Below are positions 23,188 through 38,100 of a DNA stretch of 64,000 bases, piece by piece (positions within the stretch are counted from its first letter, which is position 1; each line of letters begins with the position of its first letter). The stretch is from Ascaris suum (taxonomy: Eukaryota; Nematoda; Chromadorea; Rhabditida; Ascarididae). The stretch lies in NCBI GenBank assembly GCA_013433145.1, contig CM024170.1, positions 6,804,366-6,868,365 of the forward strand, given 5' to 3'. Both the position numbers and the translations under genes were made by a program. A model generated the notes under the pieces. The model was not told the origin of the DNA. It saw only the letters and a list, made by a program, of their open reading frames with translations, and made no database searches.

Positions 23188-26100
23188 CTCAAAAACCATC
23201 CATTGAAATCATCGGACATTAAATCGATATAGAGAGACTATAATGTCCTGTAATACCGCCACGAGCAACATCCCAACCACCTCCGAGATCATGGCATCGC
23301 AATCATCTGGCCACTTCAACACTTCCCTCTTGTGTTGCGATATATTCGTCACTGCAATAAGTTACTGTGAAAGCATTAAGTGCCCTCATCCGGCACTTCC
23401 CGTTGAATCATAGAGCCCAACTGAGCGCACACAAAGTGACTAGATTCGAACTCTCTCATAATTGGCCAGCATTGTTAGACATGAGTAGCACCTACCAGCA
23501 ACTTTTTTACTGCAGCAGTAATAGTTTCTGGCTTGTTTCGAGAAGGTGCACTCGTAACCGATGGGACATGCTGTGGTGGTGCACTCTTGTGGAAGGCCGT
23601 TAATCGTGTACACCATGCCATTCTCGCACACCTCACGACGTGACTTCGATGGATAAGTCGATGAGCCCGTCGAGCTGCTTGCTAGGCCGCCTATCCGTCC
23701 ACAGCATATGTTGCGTCGAGCCGTCTCACTGAACTGACAGCTGAAGCCACGCGGACACACATTCGTTGATGGCGAACAAAACCGTACCTGGAATGCAGTC
23801 CCTCAGTTTTTTGCGTTCTTAAATGAACAGAATCCCAGTTCTTGAATGAACACTTAATAAAAATGTTTGGTACAATAGACATACATAACTTCACATGAGG
23901 TCAATCTCACAAGGTATAATGGGAAATAAGAAAGGGTTTTAATGGGAAAAGCAACTTTCAGAGTTCGACTGATACGATTTTCAGTGAGTTTAAAGTAGGC
24001 ACATATCACTTTGATTATTTTGAGTTTGCATAAATAAATGTAGACTTAATGAATGAATATACTTTCATTGTTATTGAACGCCTTAGACTTTTATGTACCA
24101 ATGAAGCAACATCATTGCATTGAAATTTTGGCCGAAAATATGCATCAGTGTGAGGATCTTGAATCAAGAGTGCTATCGAATAGGCGCTTTCTGGAAAATT
24201 CCAAGTATCTAAAAATTTCTAAAATATTTCCTACTTATACTTTACAAACGTAAAAATGTAGTACGCACTGTGGCATCTTAACTGATAAAAGTGTCCGATG
24301 AACGACGGCAGAAAACGAGAAGGTGATGTGTTTCCCCGACATCGGGCTAATATGTTTAGCAGTGAAAGATTATAGTATTGTTGAGCTCTCTGGTGAGAAA
24401 GTCATTATTCATCTCCTGTAGGTTCACTGAAGGGTTCCGTTCCACAGAAATTTCGAAAGAATTTGAATGACGAATCGTATTCTCTCTTCGATAGGAATGT
24501 ACTCGTTCACTGAAAACTACATGCTAATATTTGTAATAGATAACAACCTTAGTGGTCTTCTTTTCGACGTATGGAGTTTGCCCAACAATTGGACATATGT
24601 TTACTGGGCGTCCAGGTATTTTGACGCATTTTCCGTTGGCAATTCGTTGTCCTTTTGGACATTCGCATAAGCCATCTCTGCATAATGAACCTCCTTGGCA
24701 TTGTTGACTCGATTCGCATGGACCGCCCGCTTGAATTCGTTCAATGCATATACCGTTAATGGAAATCTCTTTCGACGAACATCCTAGAATATAAAGGAAA
24801 TTTTTGCATTGGTCGAAATGTCACAAAATCAGTGGTGCTACTGAAAACGCTTATGCTTGCTCATGAAAGTGAAAATATAATCCTTTAATTTTAGGAATAC
24901 ACAACTTACATAACTGAAATTTAAAACACCCCGCCCATCGTTCCAGCTCCAATTCGAAAACAGCGCTGACCATGCAGTGCATTAAACCATTTTATATTAA
25001 ATGTGTCCTGCAGAAACTAAAACGCCCACATTTTTCACGCTATCGATTTTGAAATTAAAGTGGAATTTGCAAACCAATATGTTATTCAGTCAGCTATAGG
25101 ACTGCACTATTACCTAAAAATAAGAAAATACTGAGTATTCTTAAAATGAACGGAAAATGTTGCTTAATTGATTTCTTTCAGCAAATCAGCAATTCAAGTA
25201 CTGATAATGCTTATTGCCCTATTGCACTTTTGCTAACACGAAGAAGTGCCCATCTCTATTCTGCCGTTATTTTCATTCCAAAACGACAAATGCAAATAAT
25301 AGTTGGCAGAAGGCAACTATATTACAAGTGAAAGAGGAAATATATTCAAAATTTATGGCACTCTTCCCTCTCTTTTTCAGTCGCAATGGAATACGATCGG
25401 CCGAGTAGCACAGCAGTATTGGCCAAACGGCACAAGGCAATTGATGAAAAAATATAAAGCTATTTAGCAATTAGTAGAGCGTCACTGGCCAAACAACACA
25501 AGGATGCGACCCCGGCATTAAACAGCATATGTCACTGTGCTTTTCACATTTAGTGATCAACGCTCCCTCTAGCGTTCCGCTCCACTGCAGTGCTCAACAA
25601 CAAAGGAAAAACTTGGATCGAAAGGCCTTCAACGGCAAGCGCATTATTTTTCTGATTATGAAAATTCAACGAGAGGAACAAAACAGGACCCAGGGTACAA
25701 GGAAGTGAGCCGTGCTGCATGCGAAAAGATTATCTTTATGTATCAGCAACGTTTTTCAATACCTGTAAACAATATTTCAGATTTGACGCATCTATTACTC
25801 GTCTTGAAGAGGATTAGTTTTCACACTGTAACATCAGTGATGTGAATTTCTTGATTTCTTAGTTACTTGCAAATCTAAATCAGTGGATATTTTTGAGAGT
25901 TGGACACACCCATCCGGCAGAGGACAATATTTGCGACTTAACGAGATCGTGAGAGGACGAAGGAAGTACCTTGTTGACAGATTCCATTCACGTTTCGTTG
26001 TCCATTCACACACTTGCATAATCCCTCCGTGCAAACAGAGCCACCTTTACATTGCACGTCCTCCCGACACGCACTGCCTATGCTCACCTTATCAACGCAC

Positions 26101-29100
26101 GCACCAGCGATCAGTACTTGCGATCCCGTACATCCTAAGTGTTTCCTTTAAGCATCTGATGGCACACTGGCGTTTTTCTTCCCAAGAAATGCTAAAAGTA
26201 TCGTACATACCGTAAAAATCCAATCCGAATTTCCTGAAGACCTCTGACTACAAATGTTGTCAAATTTTTCGAGGGACTTATTCAAGATTATTAATTACGT
26301 GCAAATAAGAAAATATGAGTGTATAGATGCTGCCTTAGCGGCACTGACTTGTAAGTAATCAGATGAGAAACACTACACGAGAAGTTTCAACTGACAGTGA
26401 ATTCAAAACTAAAAAGTTTTCACCAAATATTACTTGTTGCGCTGGTTCCCAATGTGCAACACAAATGCTCTCCACTTTGACTTCTTTGACACGAATATCC
26501 CGTTGGGCAGGTGCTCGTCCCAATTGTGCACGTTTGCGGTTCACCGCTGAGATCGATAAATGCAACCTGAATCGCAACATCTTCATTGAAACGAAAAGAT
26601 CAAAAATTGATGGTAAGAATTGCATATTTTTATCAATAAAACGCTTTTGTGGAAGTGCGCAAAGAAACTGGACAGCATCTGAGGATGTGCTGAGAAATGT
26701 GCTCAAAAACCCACGCTGACATCAGCGGAAATTAAGAACCCATTAATTGACCTTTAAAGATAGCGGCTCTGTTGATAATGGAACTCACATCATGGGCTAA
26801 ATTTCAGATTCACTATAGGCAAGCGCTGACGACGCTATCCTTTCGCTTATTTGCGATAGACTGAATACTATTCAATAGATGCTCTTAATCGAACACTTCA
26901 TCGAATAAACGACGACATTCATGTTCGCACAGCTGTCGATCTCAGAAAAGATTCAGCGATGCTCCAGTGTAATTTGCAATGGACATACAATTGTACTAAA
27001 CAAATGGATTGCACAATAATAACAAACGTTTAATGAGAAAAATTGGCACCTGATCATTAGGGCAGCCGGCATCTATGCCACAACATTGGAACTGATTATT
27101 GACAGCAGAAAACTGACAGAAGAAACCAGTGGGGCAGCTGTGCGATGCGGCCGTGCAAATGCGCGGTGAGTTGGTGGCCGACTCTCTGTATGCGACTTGA
27201 TTGTTCGGACATCCCAATGATAACACTGAAACCGTGTTTTAAAATATATTTATTGGGAAGCAAAGTTATGGCACTTGTATACAACTGGCGGGCCGCAACG
27301 CGGCCATACGCACATCAGCTGAAAACGCATTAACATCGTCCACTAATTCGTGCGAGCGAGCACGCTCATATGCGCGCGTTATCAAACACGGCGAGCGCAC
27401 AAATCAACAGCACCGATGCGTGCGCTTTGGTTGTTGCTTAGCGGGTCTGTGCAGGGACATAGGTACTCTTTGTACCCTTAAAATGCCAATTTCACTGCTT
27501 CAGCAAGGCTAGTGAGAGTTGCTGGAGTATATTGGTGCTTGAAATCAAAGAATTCGTTGCGCTGCCTTACTGTTAATCAGCGTAAGGAATCCTTGAGCAT
27601 TTATTCGATTAAAGTTGAATTATTATTTATTGTTTTCTTTTGTGTGTTTTAAGTGCAAGAACAGACGCTAGTGGCTATCTTTCTATGCAGTTGATAGCCG
27701 AACACTCGAACATTCCACATGGGCATGTATGCAGCACAGATCCTGAAATATGTGATGCCATCGAAAGGTTTAAAAAATCAAAATGTCATAAATTAAAGAA
27801 ACAAATTTACGAGTTCTAGATTTAGGGACATTGACAGGTGTCGATCCACAGCATTGGTAGCGTTGGTTGGAGAGTGACCACTGGCATGAATATCCACTCG
27901 GGCACGGCGGACTTAACGGGTTGAACGGATCACACGATGCGATTTGATTGTTCTTCATGTAGACATACTCGTTCGGCGGACAGCCGTCTAAATTTTCATC
28001 ATGAGTCCCCGCTGTACATGAAATAGGGAAGCAGTTTCTCGAACCTCATCACACTACTGTTTCAGGCGATTTTTGCTGAACGAGTAGGCCGAACATCTAG
28101 CAGGTATTATAGAGGAATTTCGTGAGAGGTGATAAAGGCATACGGGGAGCTGAATGAAACTGAGTTCTGTTGAAATTCGGGGAAGACCTTGATTTTCGGG
28201 TGTTGACGATGAAGAACTATGATTTAAATTCGACCTCGTGTCAACTTCGGGAACTTCGGTCCCCCATATTAGAGGATCAGGCAGTAATGTTGGCATATGG
28301 GACTCTAAAATGGGGTACCTTTATTGCCGATCAGGATTCGAGGATCCTCGAAATTCAATAACCACCTATCCTCAAAGTGAAGGAACTTCCGGAGAACCCA
28401 GGGTGTTGGACCCTGACTTAGAGCCCTTAATTTCCGGAGACTTTCAATGTGTTTGTGAGACTTCCGGAGCTCGGGGCTGCTCCAAAGATTTTTCTTGGAG
28501 TAAACATTAGTCGAGGCCTTCGTCGAATTCCTCGCATTCTGCCATGCACAATATCAGTTTCAAAGGTAATAAAACAAGCTAGCAGGGATGCAAGTCGCCT
28601 TGTTGAAAATAGAATGCGGGAAAGGGAGAGCACGGAGTCGCGCTTTTGAACGATGATAACTTGGAGATTTGATGAGGAGATCTATATTGAGAGATAAGGC
28701 CTGCCTCATGTTTGGGAGGAATCCACAATGTAAAACGAATAAAAATTATTCTTACCGGAAACGGAAGTGAGTTCTCCTTTGCAGCAGTAGCCAGTGCTGA
28801 AGTTATTCTGTGTGCTCTGACATGTGTAGCCATTTGGACAAGTAATGAAGGCACCAAGTGTGCATGATCGTGGCATCGCATTGCTTTCTTCAATATAAAA
28901 GTCCACCTTGTTCGGGCAGAGATAGTTCGTTGAGCAACAGTGACCCTTTAAAGCAGTTTTAATCGCATCGATAATATATTGCATTGATTCATAAGCGGTA
29001 ACCGTTACATAGCCACAAACACCGTAAGCCATTCTGTTCGACTTTTTCACTCGATAGCTTGCGATGAGCTGCGGACAGAAATTGAGGTTAAACAATTTAA

Positions 29101-32100
29101 GGTGACAAAGAACGTACTCAGGGAAAGTATCAGGAATGTTCATTTGAGTATATCGCCCTTGTTTCCGCTCTAAACTAATTTACATTTCGAGATCTTTTGC
29201 AGTATGTGAAAAGTGAATGGAGCAGATGTGGCCGTTAAACGATCGCCCTTATCAAACTCGAAAAATCAACCGGGATTCATAACCATCCAAAAAACGCCTT
29301 GTTTTTATGAATCTCTTTTTTGAGTATAGAGCATCTCAGTCGTGTCTTTCCACAGGTGTGTTTTCAGTGTTTTATTGGTAAAATCGGAAGCGTAAAGGCC
29401 AACATCGTCAGCTACCTGAAAGGCGCCCTGAACATCGGATTGGCAGCTGTATCCGGAAGGACACTGACTGTTGCTAGAGCTGATTGTGCATCGAATGGGA
29501 CTCTTTGAAGAAGACTCTCGATAGAGCGCCTTTCCATTCGGGCACAATTCTAAATCCACGTATGCAGGCACATATGAACTTTTGGCGGAAGCACAAGCCC
29601 CGCTTGATTTTTAAAAAGCTGTTTGAAAGCTAATGCATTTCTTGATTCTCTAAAAAAATAACTCGGAGAAAAACTGTCTGTTGTTATCTTTCACCGACAT
29701 AATTCTATTCGTTACACGAAACATGAAGCATTTTCTCGCAAGCTGAGCTCAAATACTTGCGCATTTTGAATGTGGGGGTTTCACTTGTTCATTTGTTAAC
29801 CTCCTATTTCTGGTAATCTCAGATCAACTCTTGATTCAATCCATAACTGAATCCCCTCTGTCCTTCCTCATTTATTTTTTCCTCCATATCACTAACCAAA
29901 CGTAAATTGCCGTCGTCTTCTTATGGCATCTTACGTCCTGTTGTCCTCTAATGATATCGGATGACGGCGAAACGTTGTAAAAGTGATTTTTGTGGTTACC
30001 AGTTTTTTGCACACAAAAGAGTCTTGGTTGCATCCTTCGCCTTTCGTTCTTTGTATTTTTGTCCAATGGGACAAAATGCTCCTTCCCTCTTCATGAGTCC
30101 TTCTCCTCAATAAAGATTCGAAAATGTTGGATATACAAATATTCTATCGCAGTCTATATAGTATTGCTGCAGAAAATAAACAAACAAACTGTTGTATACA
30201 TATATGCTGCATATATGCTCCTCTTGACTATTGTTGTACGTATCGTATACTATTACTGTGTACTGCAAAGTTCTCAGAAAAACAACCTTGTTCATGGTCT
30301 TTCCTATCTAAAGTCTTCTTGCAAAGTTTGTGATCCCCGGAGGCTTCGTTTGAGTTAATGGATGGACAGAAAAATACCTCCTGTAATCGATGCACAGCAG
30401 TAGTAACGGTTCCTCTGTGTGTTAAACCTGCAGAGGTAGTTGGACGGACAAGAGCCGTCTACGTTTATGAGGCATTCTCGTACACTCATATCAGCCGCAT
30501 TCACATATGCCTTTTCACCTTCCGGACAAACGTCTGAAATTAATTCTCTTGGTTAAAATGTCTCGTAGGTGCAATCAGTAAGTTAAGCAGAAAAAGCTGT
30601 AAAACTTGAGCATTGATAAGAAATTTGATAAGGCACAATGAATGGTGAATGAACATATCTTTGACCAAACAAGATGAAAAAAGTGAACTATTCATGTTGC
30701 GTAGGTCATTTCCACTTAATTTTTCAAAGCAGTAACTCGAGGCGAAGGGATCAATTAGTTTCCGTAACTGAAAATAATAAATTACTCCAAACTTAGCAGC
30801 TGTTACTGATGCTCTATAGGGATCGAGAAACCATCTGTCCCCCTTAACTTTGCCTTGCGGCCGTCCTCTTACTGGGTCGATTGAATCCTCTATAAAATAC
30901 AGGGGATTTGGGGATATGAGTTCCAAAAATATCCCAATTTCTATTCTAGGTCAAGGCGGTCGGTACCCGCGTGAGCCATAAAGAATCTATTTGAGTCATG
31001 ATTATCGCTGCAATAACAAAAAATCACCCATATGTGTTGCTCCACAGCAAACATTACTGCCAGATAGCTGGTCGTAGGTGCAAACAAAGTTGTTGGGGCA
31101 ACTATTGCTGAGACCAGCGTTGCATTCATATGGCATACGTGTATTGGGATTCACATAGGCCACATCACCAGGTGCACAGGCAGCCGACAAGCAAAAATTA
31201 TTGCATTGCTCGATAGTTGCGAAGTTGTTCAGATTACCGCTACATCCGTTGTAGGTGAACTGTGTGCATTCCTTGGTGACGATGTTGAAGTAATAGCGTG
31301 CAGCCGCCGATGCACTGCATGAGCTGCCTTGTTGTGGTGGCAAAGAACAGATAAATGCTGCAAAATAAGAATAGACTTGGAACCTTTCATTAATTTTTGG
31401 CGACCCTCTGATTTCCAGTACGAAAGTGCCTCGCATTTTCTTCTTATTTAGTGCTGCGTCCTGTAGTCAGAATCGGTACTGCATGTTGTGATAAATCGCG
31501 GGAGCCGTGAACATCTATGCTTTCCTTTCAGTTGTATCACCATTACTTAGTTTTCTTCCGGACTACTCGTAACTCTTTACTGCGAAAAACGATTTCAACA
31601 AGAAACAAAGTAAAATATTGACAAAACAGTTCCACTTTTCTTCCTGCAAATGTTAAAATCGAAAGAAATTGTTTCGGGGGCAAATATATTGTGATTACGT
31701 TTCTCTCGATCATTAGCTCACGCAAAATGAAATAGTTCCACTGATGCGCAATTGTTCAAGTTTGTATATCACCTCTTGTAGGACAACATCTACTGACAAC
31801 ACTATTGCCCGAGTTGACGGAGGTACACTCATGGGTGGTAGGGCAAGAAGATGTCGACGAGCACACCATAAGCTGCCCGAATTCGTTCCGTTCTGGTGTG
31901 CCACCATTCGGGCACCCACCCACTCCACAATAACTTTCACACTCTTCACGAGTTGCGAAATTATTCGAATTCCCATCACATCCTGAATTTTATTTTATAA
32001 TTAATCATTAAAAGAAATTTTAAACAAATTGTATACGGACCAGAAATTATTCTCGATTGAAATAATTGATACTATAGATGAAAGCGTTTTAACAAATGAC

Positions 32101-35100
32101 GTTTTTTTGAAATTTAGTAAGCACTTTTTATTAAAACAATAGGAAAATTAACTGGAATGCTGCACTAAATATGGTTTGTTATACAATTAATTATTCATTT
32201 ATTATGCAATAAATCGTGTTTGCCCTCACCAACATTTACTTTTAACAGTAGCCTCCAACATTTTCACATGCTGTTATGCATTTAGTATTACTACCACGAG
32301 CAGGTACTTCATAGAGAATGCTCTACTGAGATGGGCAGTTATCCTCAACTGATAGAGATAGATGTCACTAACTTTTGAAATGAGCAGCACATTGCATACT
32401 ACTTGCAGGAAGATTTTACAGTGAACGATTGCAAGCACTATGCTGCAGGTGTTGCATATGTATAAACAACCGTAACGCATGAATTAAAGTTCTGTTCCAT
32501 CTTTTACTAATTTATTGTTATTGTCCCTGTTGTTCAGATAAATAAACTCATACCACTGTATTGGAAGCTCTCGCACTCTTGTGTCTGTGAATTATAATAA
32601 TATCGATAAGAAGAGCCGGATCCACAAGTAACGCCTTTATTCGATGACAGCGTGCATGTGTAGGCTTTCGTCGGACAACATCCCCACACATATCCATCAA
32701 AGTAGCATTCATAATTAACCGGACAGGCATTACCAGCACCGGAATTCGAACAAACGTAGTAGTTGCCCTGATAGTCTTTATATGCGTCACCTTGAGGACA
32801 TTGTGGTTCCGCTGAAAAACGTTGTTTATGCTTTCATTGCTGAATTGCTGAAACTATGGAATGTCTTAGATCACAACGAAAGACATTCTCGTTAAAATCA
32901 CCACATTGATGAATATTTATGCAGGAAACCACATCCCACTGTTTGAGACTTAAAAATAGCTCAATGCCGCATGTGACGAAACTTCACCTATGCTGGCTGC
33001 TCTTTCAGTACTTTCTCATCGTGACACTAAATTTGAGCAAAATTATGTTTTCTTCAATATTTTATTTCCAACCTTACCTCTGACAAAAGCGCACAACATT
33101 TTTGCGTATTTCAACTGCCATCCTAAAGTAGAAAAAGTGCATTACAGACGCATATGCATACGCAATGCGCGCTTTATAATTGAAGCACTGGTGTAATCCG
33201 CAATAATCGACGCGGTCTTATAGTCCTGAACTGCTGCACTATCAGAATGTGCGAGTAACACGGACTACTCCAAGATTTGCACCTTCACTCTTGAAAGCTT
33301 AACATATTGGTGTTGAAATTCAACAGAACTACAAATTTCACTATCATTCACATACTGAAATTAATTTCAAATTAATTTCAGAGGGCATATCCGAATTCAC
33401 AGACGACTTATATGGTGCTACGATCATGATTCCCATTGGTACTGAATAGTGACCGTGTGTTGAAATTCAACAGAACTCACGAATGATGTTTTCACAGGTG
33501 TTTTGACACTCGAGAAGTGTCTCGAAATTATTATCATTGCCCTGACATCCTGTATATTCGAAGATCTCGCATGCACGTGTGACAGCATTGTACCAATAGC
33601 GACGCACGCTTTGTTTGCAATCACCGAGACGCATTGGCTGAGAGCAGATCGCCTCTGGAATAAATTCAAATTCAGTTCAAACACCTAATAGTACAACAAA
33701 GAATAGTAGGCCTGAAATGATAATGAAATTTCTTTGTTTCATTCAGTTACGAGATCTATCCTGGAATTTCCTTTCCCGAAAGCCAATTATCTCGTCTTCC
33801 TGTGCAAGAAGTGATGAGTTATGAAGTGAAGCACTGTGTTACTCCGTAAATGGTCGCTAATTTATTCGTTGCACAAAGGTGATTCTATATTCACCTCGCG
33901 TTAGTTGTATATTTGATCAAGCATTCAAGACGAAGCGATATGATGATGAACGATCGCAAACGAATTGTTCTCTAACGACTGCATTGCGTAGGCAATCTGT
34001 TCATACTTGATTAGCATTGATGCGTTGTGCTTCAATTTATTCGCGATGTCAAGTGATTTTACGCGTCAAGCACGAGTTCGACCGAGCGCTCGTTTAGTCA
34101 AATCTGCACCGTTGAATAGCTCAAGCCTCAGCCACCTCAGGTAACTTTTTAGGAGTCTCCTAGTTGGTAACAAGTGGGAAAACGTGCCAGGGTGGTTATA
34201 CACCTTCATCTAGAATTTCGAGTATATTTGATTGCGTGAATATCTTGAAAAGTTGGGTGTATCCGATCGGGTAAATATCGCTCTAAACGCATCCTGATTG
34301 CACAGTTTACTGCGTGAGAATCAGCTTCACAACAATTTTTGCGTGCATGCACAACATTTGCAACACTTTAATTGCCAATAATCCTTCTGGAAGTTGTTGA
34401 ATGGAAGTCAAAATACATGTCCAAGAATGAGAGTGGATCACAACAATGAGCGATGCAACTAACGTGGTCTCGGACAACAAACGTTGTGGTCGGATTGGCA
34501 TTCATGTGTGCTCGGACAATCTGCATTACTGCCACAACGTTGATTATTGGCACCGATCTTCAGTGGTCTACCGTAGCTACACTGTAATTTCGCACAAAAT
34601 AATTCGCACTCGGATGAAGATTTGAAATTGTTGAAATTTCCGATGGCGCCATTGTATGTGAATGGCATACAACGTCCTTGCTCGGTATCGTAGTAATAGC
34701 GGCTCGTTGTGGAGAATGGCACATCGTATGCTCTGAACACACAAGTGAGTTTTGGAAAATTTTAACTCTCGCAAAATTTGAGGGATTTAAATACATTCTT
34801 TCATAAAATCTTAGATCAGATAGATATTCACAGATAGTCCTGAAATTTTATCGACGACGGCGGTGTGTATGGTCGACTTACATTACAAATTCGCGGCAAC
34901 GCATCTAATTTGAAGGTGTAGCTTATTCTTTCAGAAATAGGTGTGGCTTCGCTCCCCGCTTAAGTGCAGTATCGCCTGGTCAATAAAATATGCATATGAC
35001 TGGTTATGTTGATGAATGTGCGATATGTGATTGTGGGAACGAATTTAAATATGCTGGTTGGATGGTAGGAATGGATCGATCAGAAAAAGATGATATGACG

Positions 35101-38100
35101 GTTTTGCTACGAATAGATCAAGCAAATCCTCAGTCTCTCTATTATTTTAAATTTTTATCTATCATTTATGAGTTATTAGCGATTCTTCAAAGTCGTACTT
35201 CTTAATGGAATAGCCGGGATCAAAGTTAGTCGTTCTGAGTGCGTCATGAGGTCGTCCTCCTTTGCTGCTGCAGATGCTGGCTACAGTCGGGCAACACAGT
35301 TGCATCGAACCAACATTACTGCATTCGAAGTTCGAAAGACATGAGCTTACCGAGTGGCAACTGTTCACTGCTTCATCATCGTTCATCGTGCTGGCACTCA
35401 CATATTGTGGCGCACCACGTTTGCATGCTTCAACGATCACATACTTTAATGAATATGAATTCCTTTACAACAAGTGTTGTTTTCTTAGCGAGTATAAGTG
35501 GTGCCCCATAGGTGAAATATATCTTTCAATCGACTTTTTGCATTAAGGAAGCCCATCACATTGGCCTGTCGAAAGGGTCGTTTTATTGGGCTGAAGATGA
35601 GACGTGAAAGGAGGATAACGGTAGATGCATTTTTCACCTCTTCGATGACCTACGTTTATTGAATGACATATCGTCACTCATTTCAAATACTTTCATCTTG
35701 CTTCTTGAACGGGTAAGAAAAAACTGCATTCTTTAGTTATCCTACGCTTACAATCAAAAAGCATATGCAAAGTTTTTTGTTGGCATATACCGTGTGCCGA
35801 TTGATCGAATGATAACATTGAATTCCCGCAGAAATACTAGGGCACTGCTTAGAAATCTGCCCATGTAATTAGTGACTAGTTCATCTGTTTCGTTATAAGC
35901 AAAGAAAATGCTTTAGAACATTATAACACAATGCTAAGGCGTCATAAGGCGTGGCAAAGTACTGCTATGGTATCCTTAATCATCTCTTCCTTCCCTAGTT
36001 TTCTCCATCTGATGCGGCGTTTGCCCTTTTTTGCCATCCGATATAGTGGGGGCGGAAGTGCTAAAGCAATAGCTGTACTGCATAGTTTTTTGCGTAGTCG
36101 GTGGAGTGATGCAAAAAAGATTTAAGAATAATGAGTTGACTTGGTACTCCATTCGAAATCGGAGGGTCGAAAGGACTAGAAAATTTAAGAAGAAATGTTG
36201 CGCCATCTCCACTCGTCAGCTGTAGCCGCTTTACTGCATCATTCACATTGAGAGGTGTGTTATAAAGAGGCACATCTTTATGCTCTAACTTTGTACTCTT
36301 AGTTCGTAGGACAAGCAAGACAGGTAGTTATCGACTTAGCCTGGATTCTAGTCGATAAGCAACGTTCTTAGCAAAAGTGGTATCAACGATCCTACGTAAT
36401 CCTACGCCGCTTATCAGTCAGAGAATGTTTGAATTGAGAGAAACCAACTATCGCGGCAATACGATTCGCAATGCTCTCGTGTTTTGAAGTTGTTCGGTGA
36501 CTGCATTTCGCTCTCATCCCATGGATCCCACATGAACTGCTCACAAGTGCCCGTCACCGCGTTGTACCACCACCTTGGACGAACACCTGCCGGTGATGAT
36601 GCAGCACCCGCATCTGCCTCCCGTTTCGGTTGAATGCAAGTAAATGCTGAAATGCAAACTTTGCCTTTTTTAAAACAAACCGTTCAGACGTTGCATAAGA
36701 AATTTATTTATCTAGCGAACCTCAAAAGAAAACTTCTGGCAGTTAAATATCCAGAGATGTTCATTATATTCATTAATTAACTCAGTAATCTAGCTTATTA
36801 AAATCGCCATTTTAACTTTGAGATAGGTAGCATTCAACTTTTCACCTTTGTTTCATGTCGCTCTCTTACGTTTTCTACTGCACTGACCGCAAAGAATTGT
36901 CGACTATTTATATGCCGCCTGATTAATTAATTAATTAATTAATGAAATGCACAAAAAGCATTCAATGCGCCTCATAGCTGTGAATGCTACGAGACGGTCC
37001 GTACAAATTACATATCACCGAACTGAAGAATTGTGGATGCTTTTATTAAAAGACTGCTTAGATTTAATGAAGGAGCACATTTGAAAGCAGTGAGTGGAGA
37101 GGCTTCTATTATATCGACGGGCAATCTATTTATCGAGAGGCGATAAAATCACCGCATTTCTGTGAAGAGAAATGAACATCTGATTTAGAAAAAAATTGAT
37201 CCGTTGCACTGTCAACTTTGACAAATTGAAAAGAGATATTCACATCAACGAAGCTGCCGAAGACTTCAAAAACAAGCAAGAGCTCATACATAAGATGGCG
37301 CAATTCAAAAGTTCCTATATCTAAAGCAGCGCATCTCTCTTTGCAGGAAGACTGCGAGGTGCCATAACGAAGAAATGCCCACATCGTGTGCAGTTAACGC
37401 CTTGAAAGTATAGGGTCGACTTACTGCAGAACGATAGTCTGTAGTGCAGAATGAAAATGGGCGATGTGTGCTCTTCTGAAGACATCAATGTCGTTCAAGG
37501 TGCATACGCAAAAACAACATTTGCAAGAAAGCAAGACCGATAAACAGTAGCTGTGGGAGAGAAAGAAGGAGAGATCTAAGGAAATTGGAGCACTCATTTA
37601 AGGAACAGCGTCAACTGCAACCACTGTAGGCCGAGCAAAGAAACGATTCCGCAAATTAAAGCAAACAATCGCATCGATAATATAATCATTCACCAATCTC
37701 AGACGTATTTCCTGAGAAACGGAAATTACCAAGATAATCATTCTTACCAAAGTTATCCAACTCGCGCCGGTCGCAAACAACTTACAATTAATGTGAATAA
37801 GTGTTCACAGTTATAAAAAGTGTTTCAGAGTTATGTTTCTCATCACCATATTCCTGTATGGTGCAATGATAGAAGGACGTTGTTAGAATGTAATTTTGCA
37901 AGCAAAAATGCAAATAATGGTTGAGTGAGAGTACTTCCATTGCTGTGAACATTCAAGATTCATGTTGAGGTGTAATGGTTAAGGTAACGAGTAATTATAC
38001 TAGTTGTAGGTCGCAAAGTTGCAATGCACAACTGAATAGCATTTGAATAATATTTTTTATAAATAGTAACAAGTAGACCGCAATGGAATACACTCGCTGA

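Noticed and set aside
30540..30926. Minus-strand frame of 128 codons (contains [16 protein letters not shown])
   Set aside because: Sits in an intron between well-defined lustrin exons. It may be a repeat fragment, but no element could be named.
36922..36942. TTAA run as a piggyBac-type target duplication
   Set aside because: It is a simple tandem repeat with no element ends on either side.
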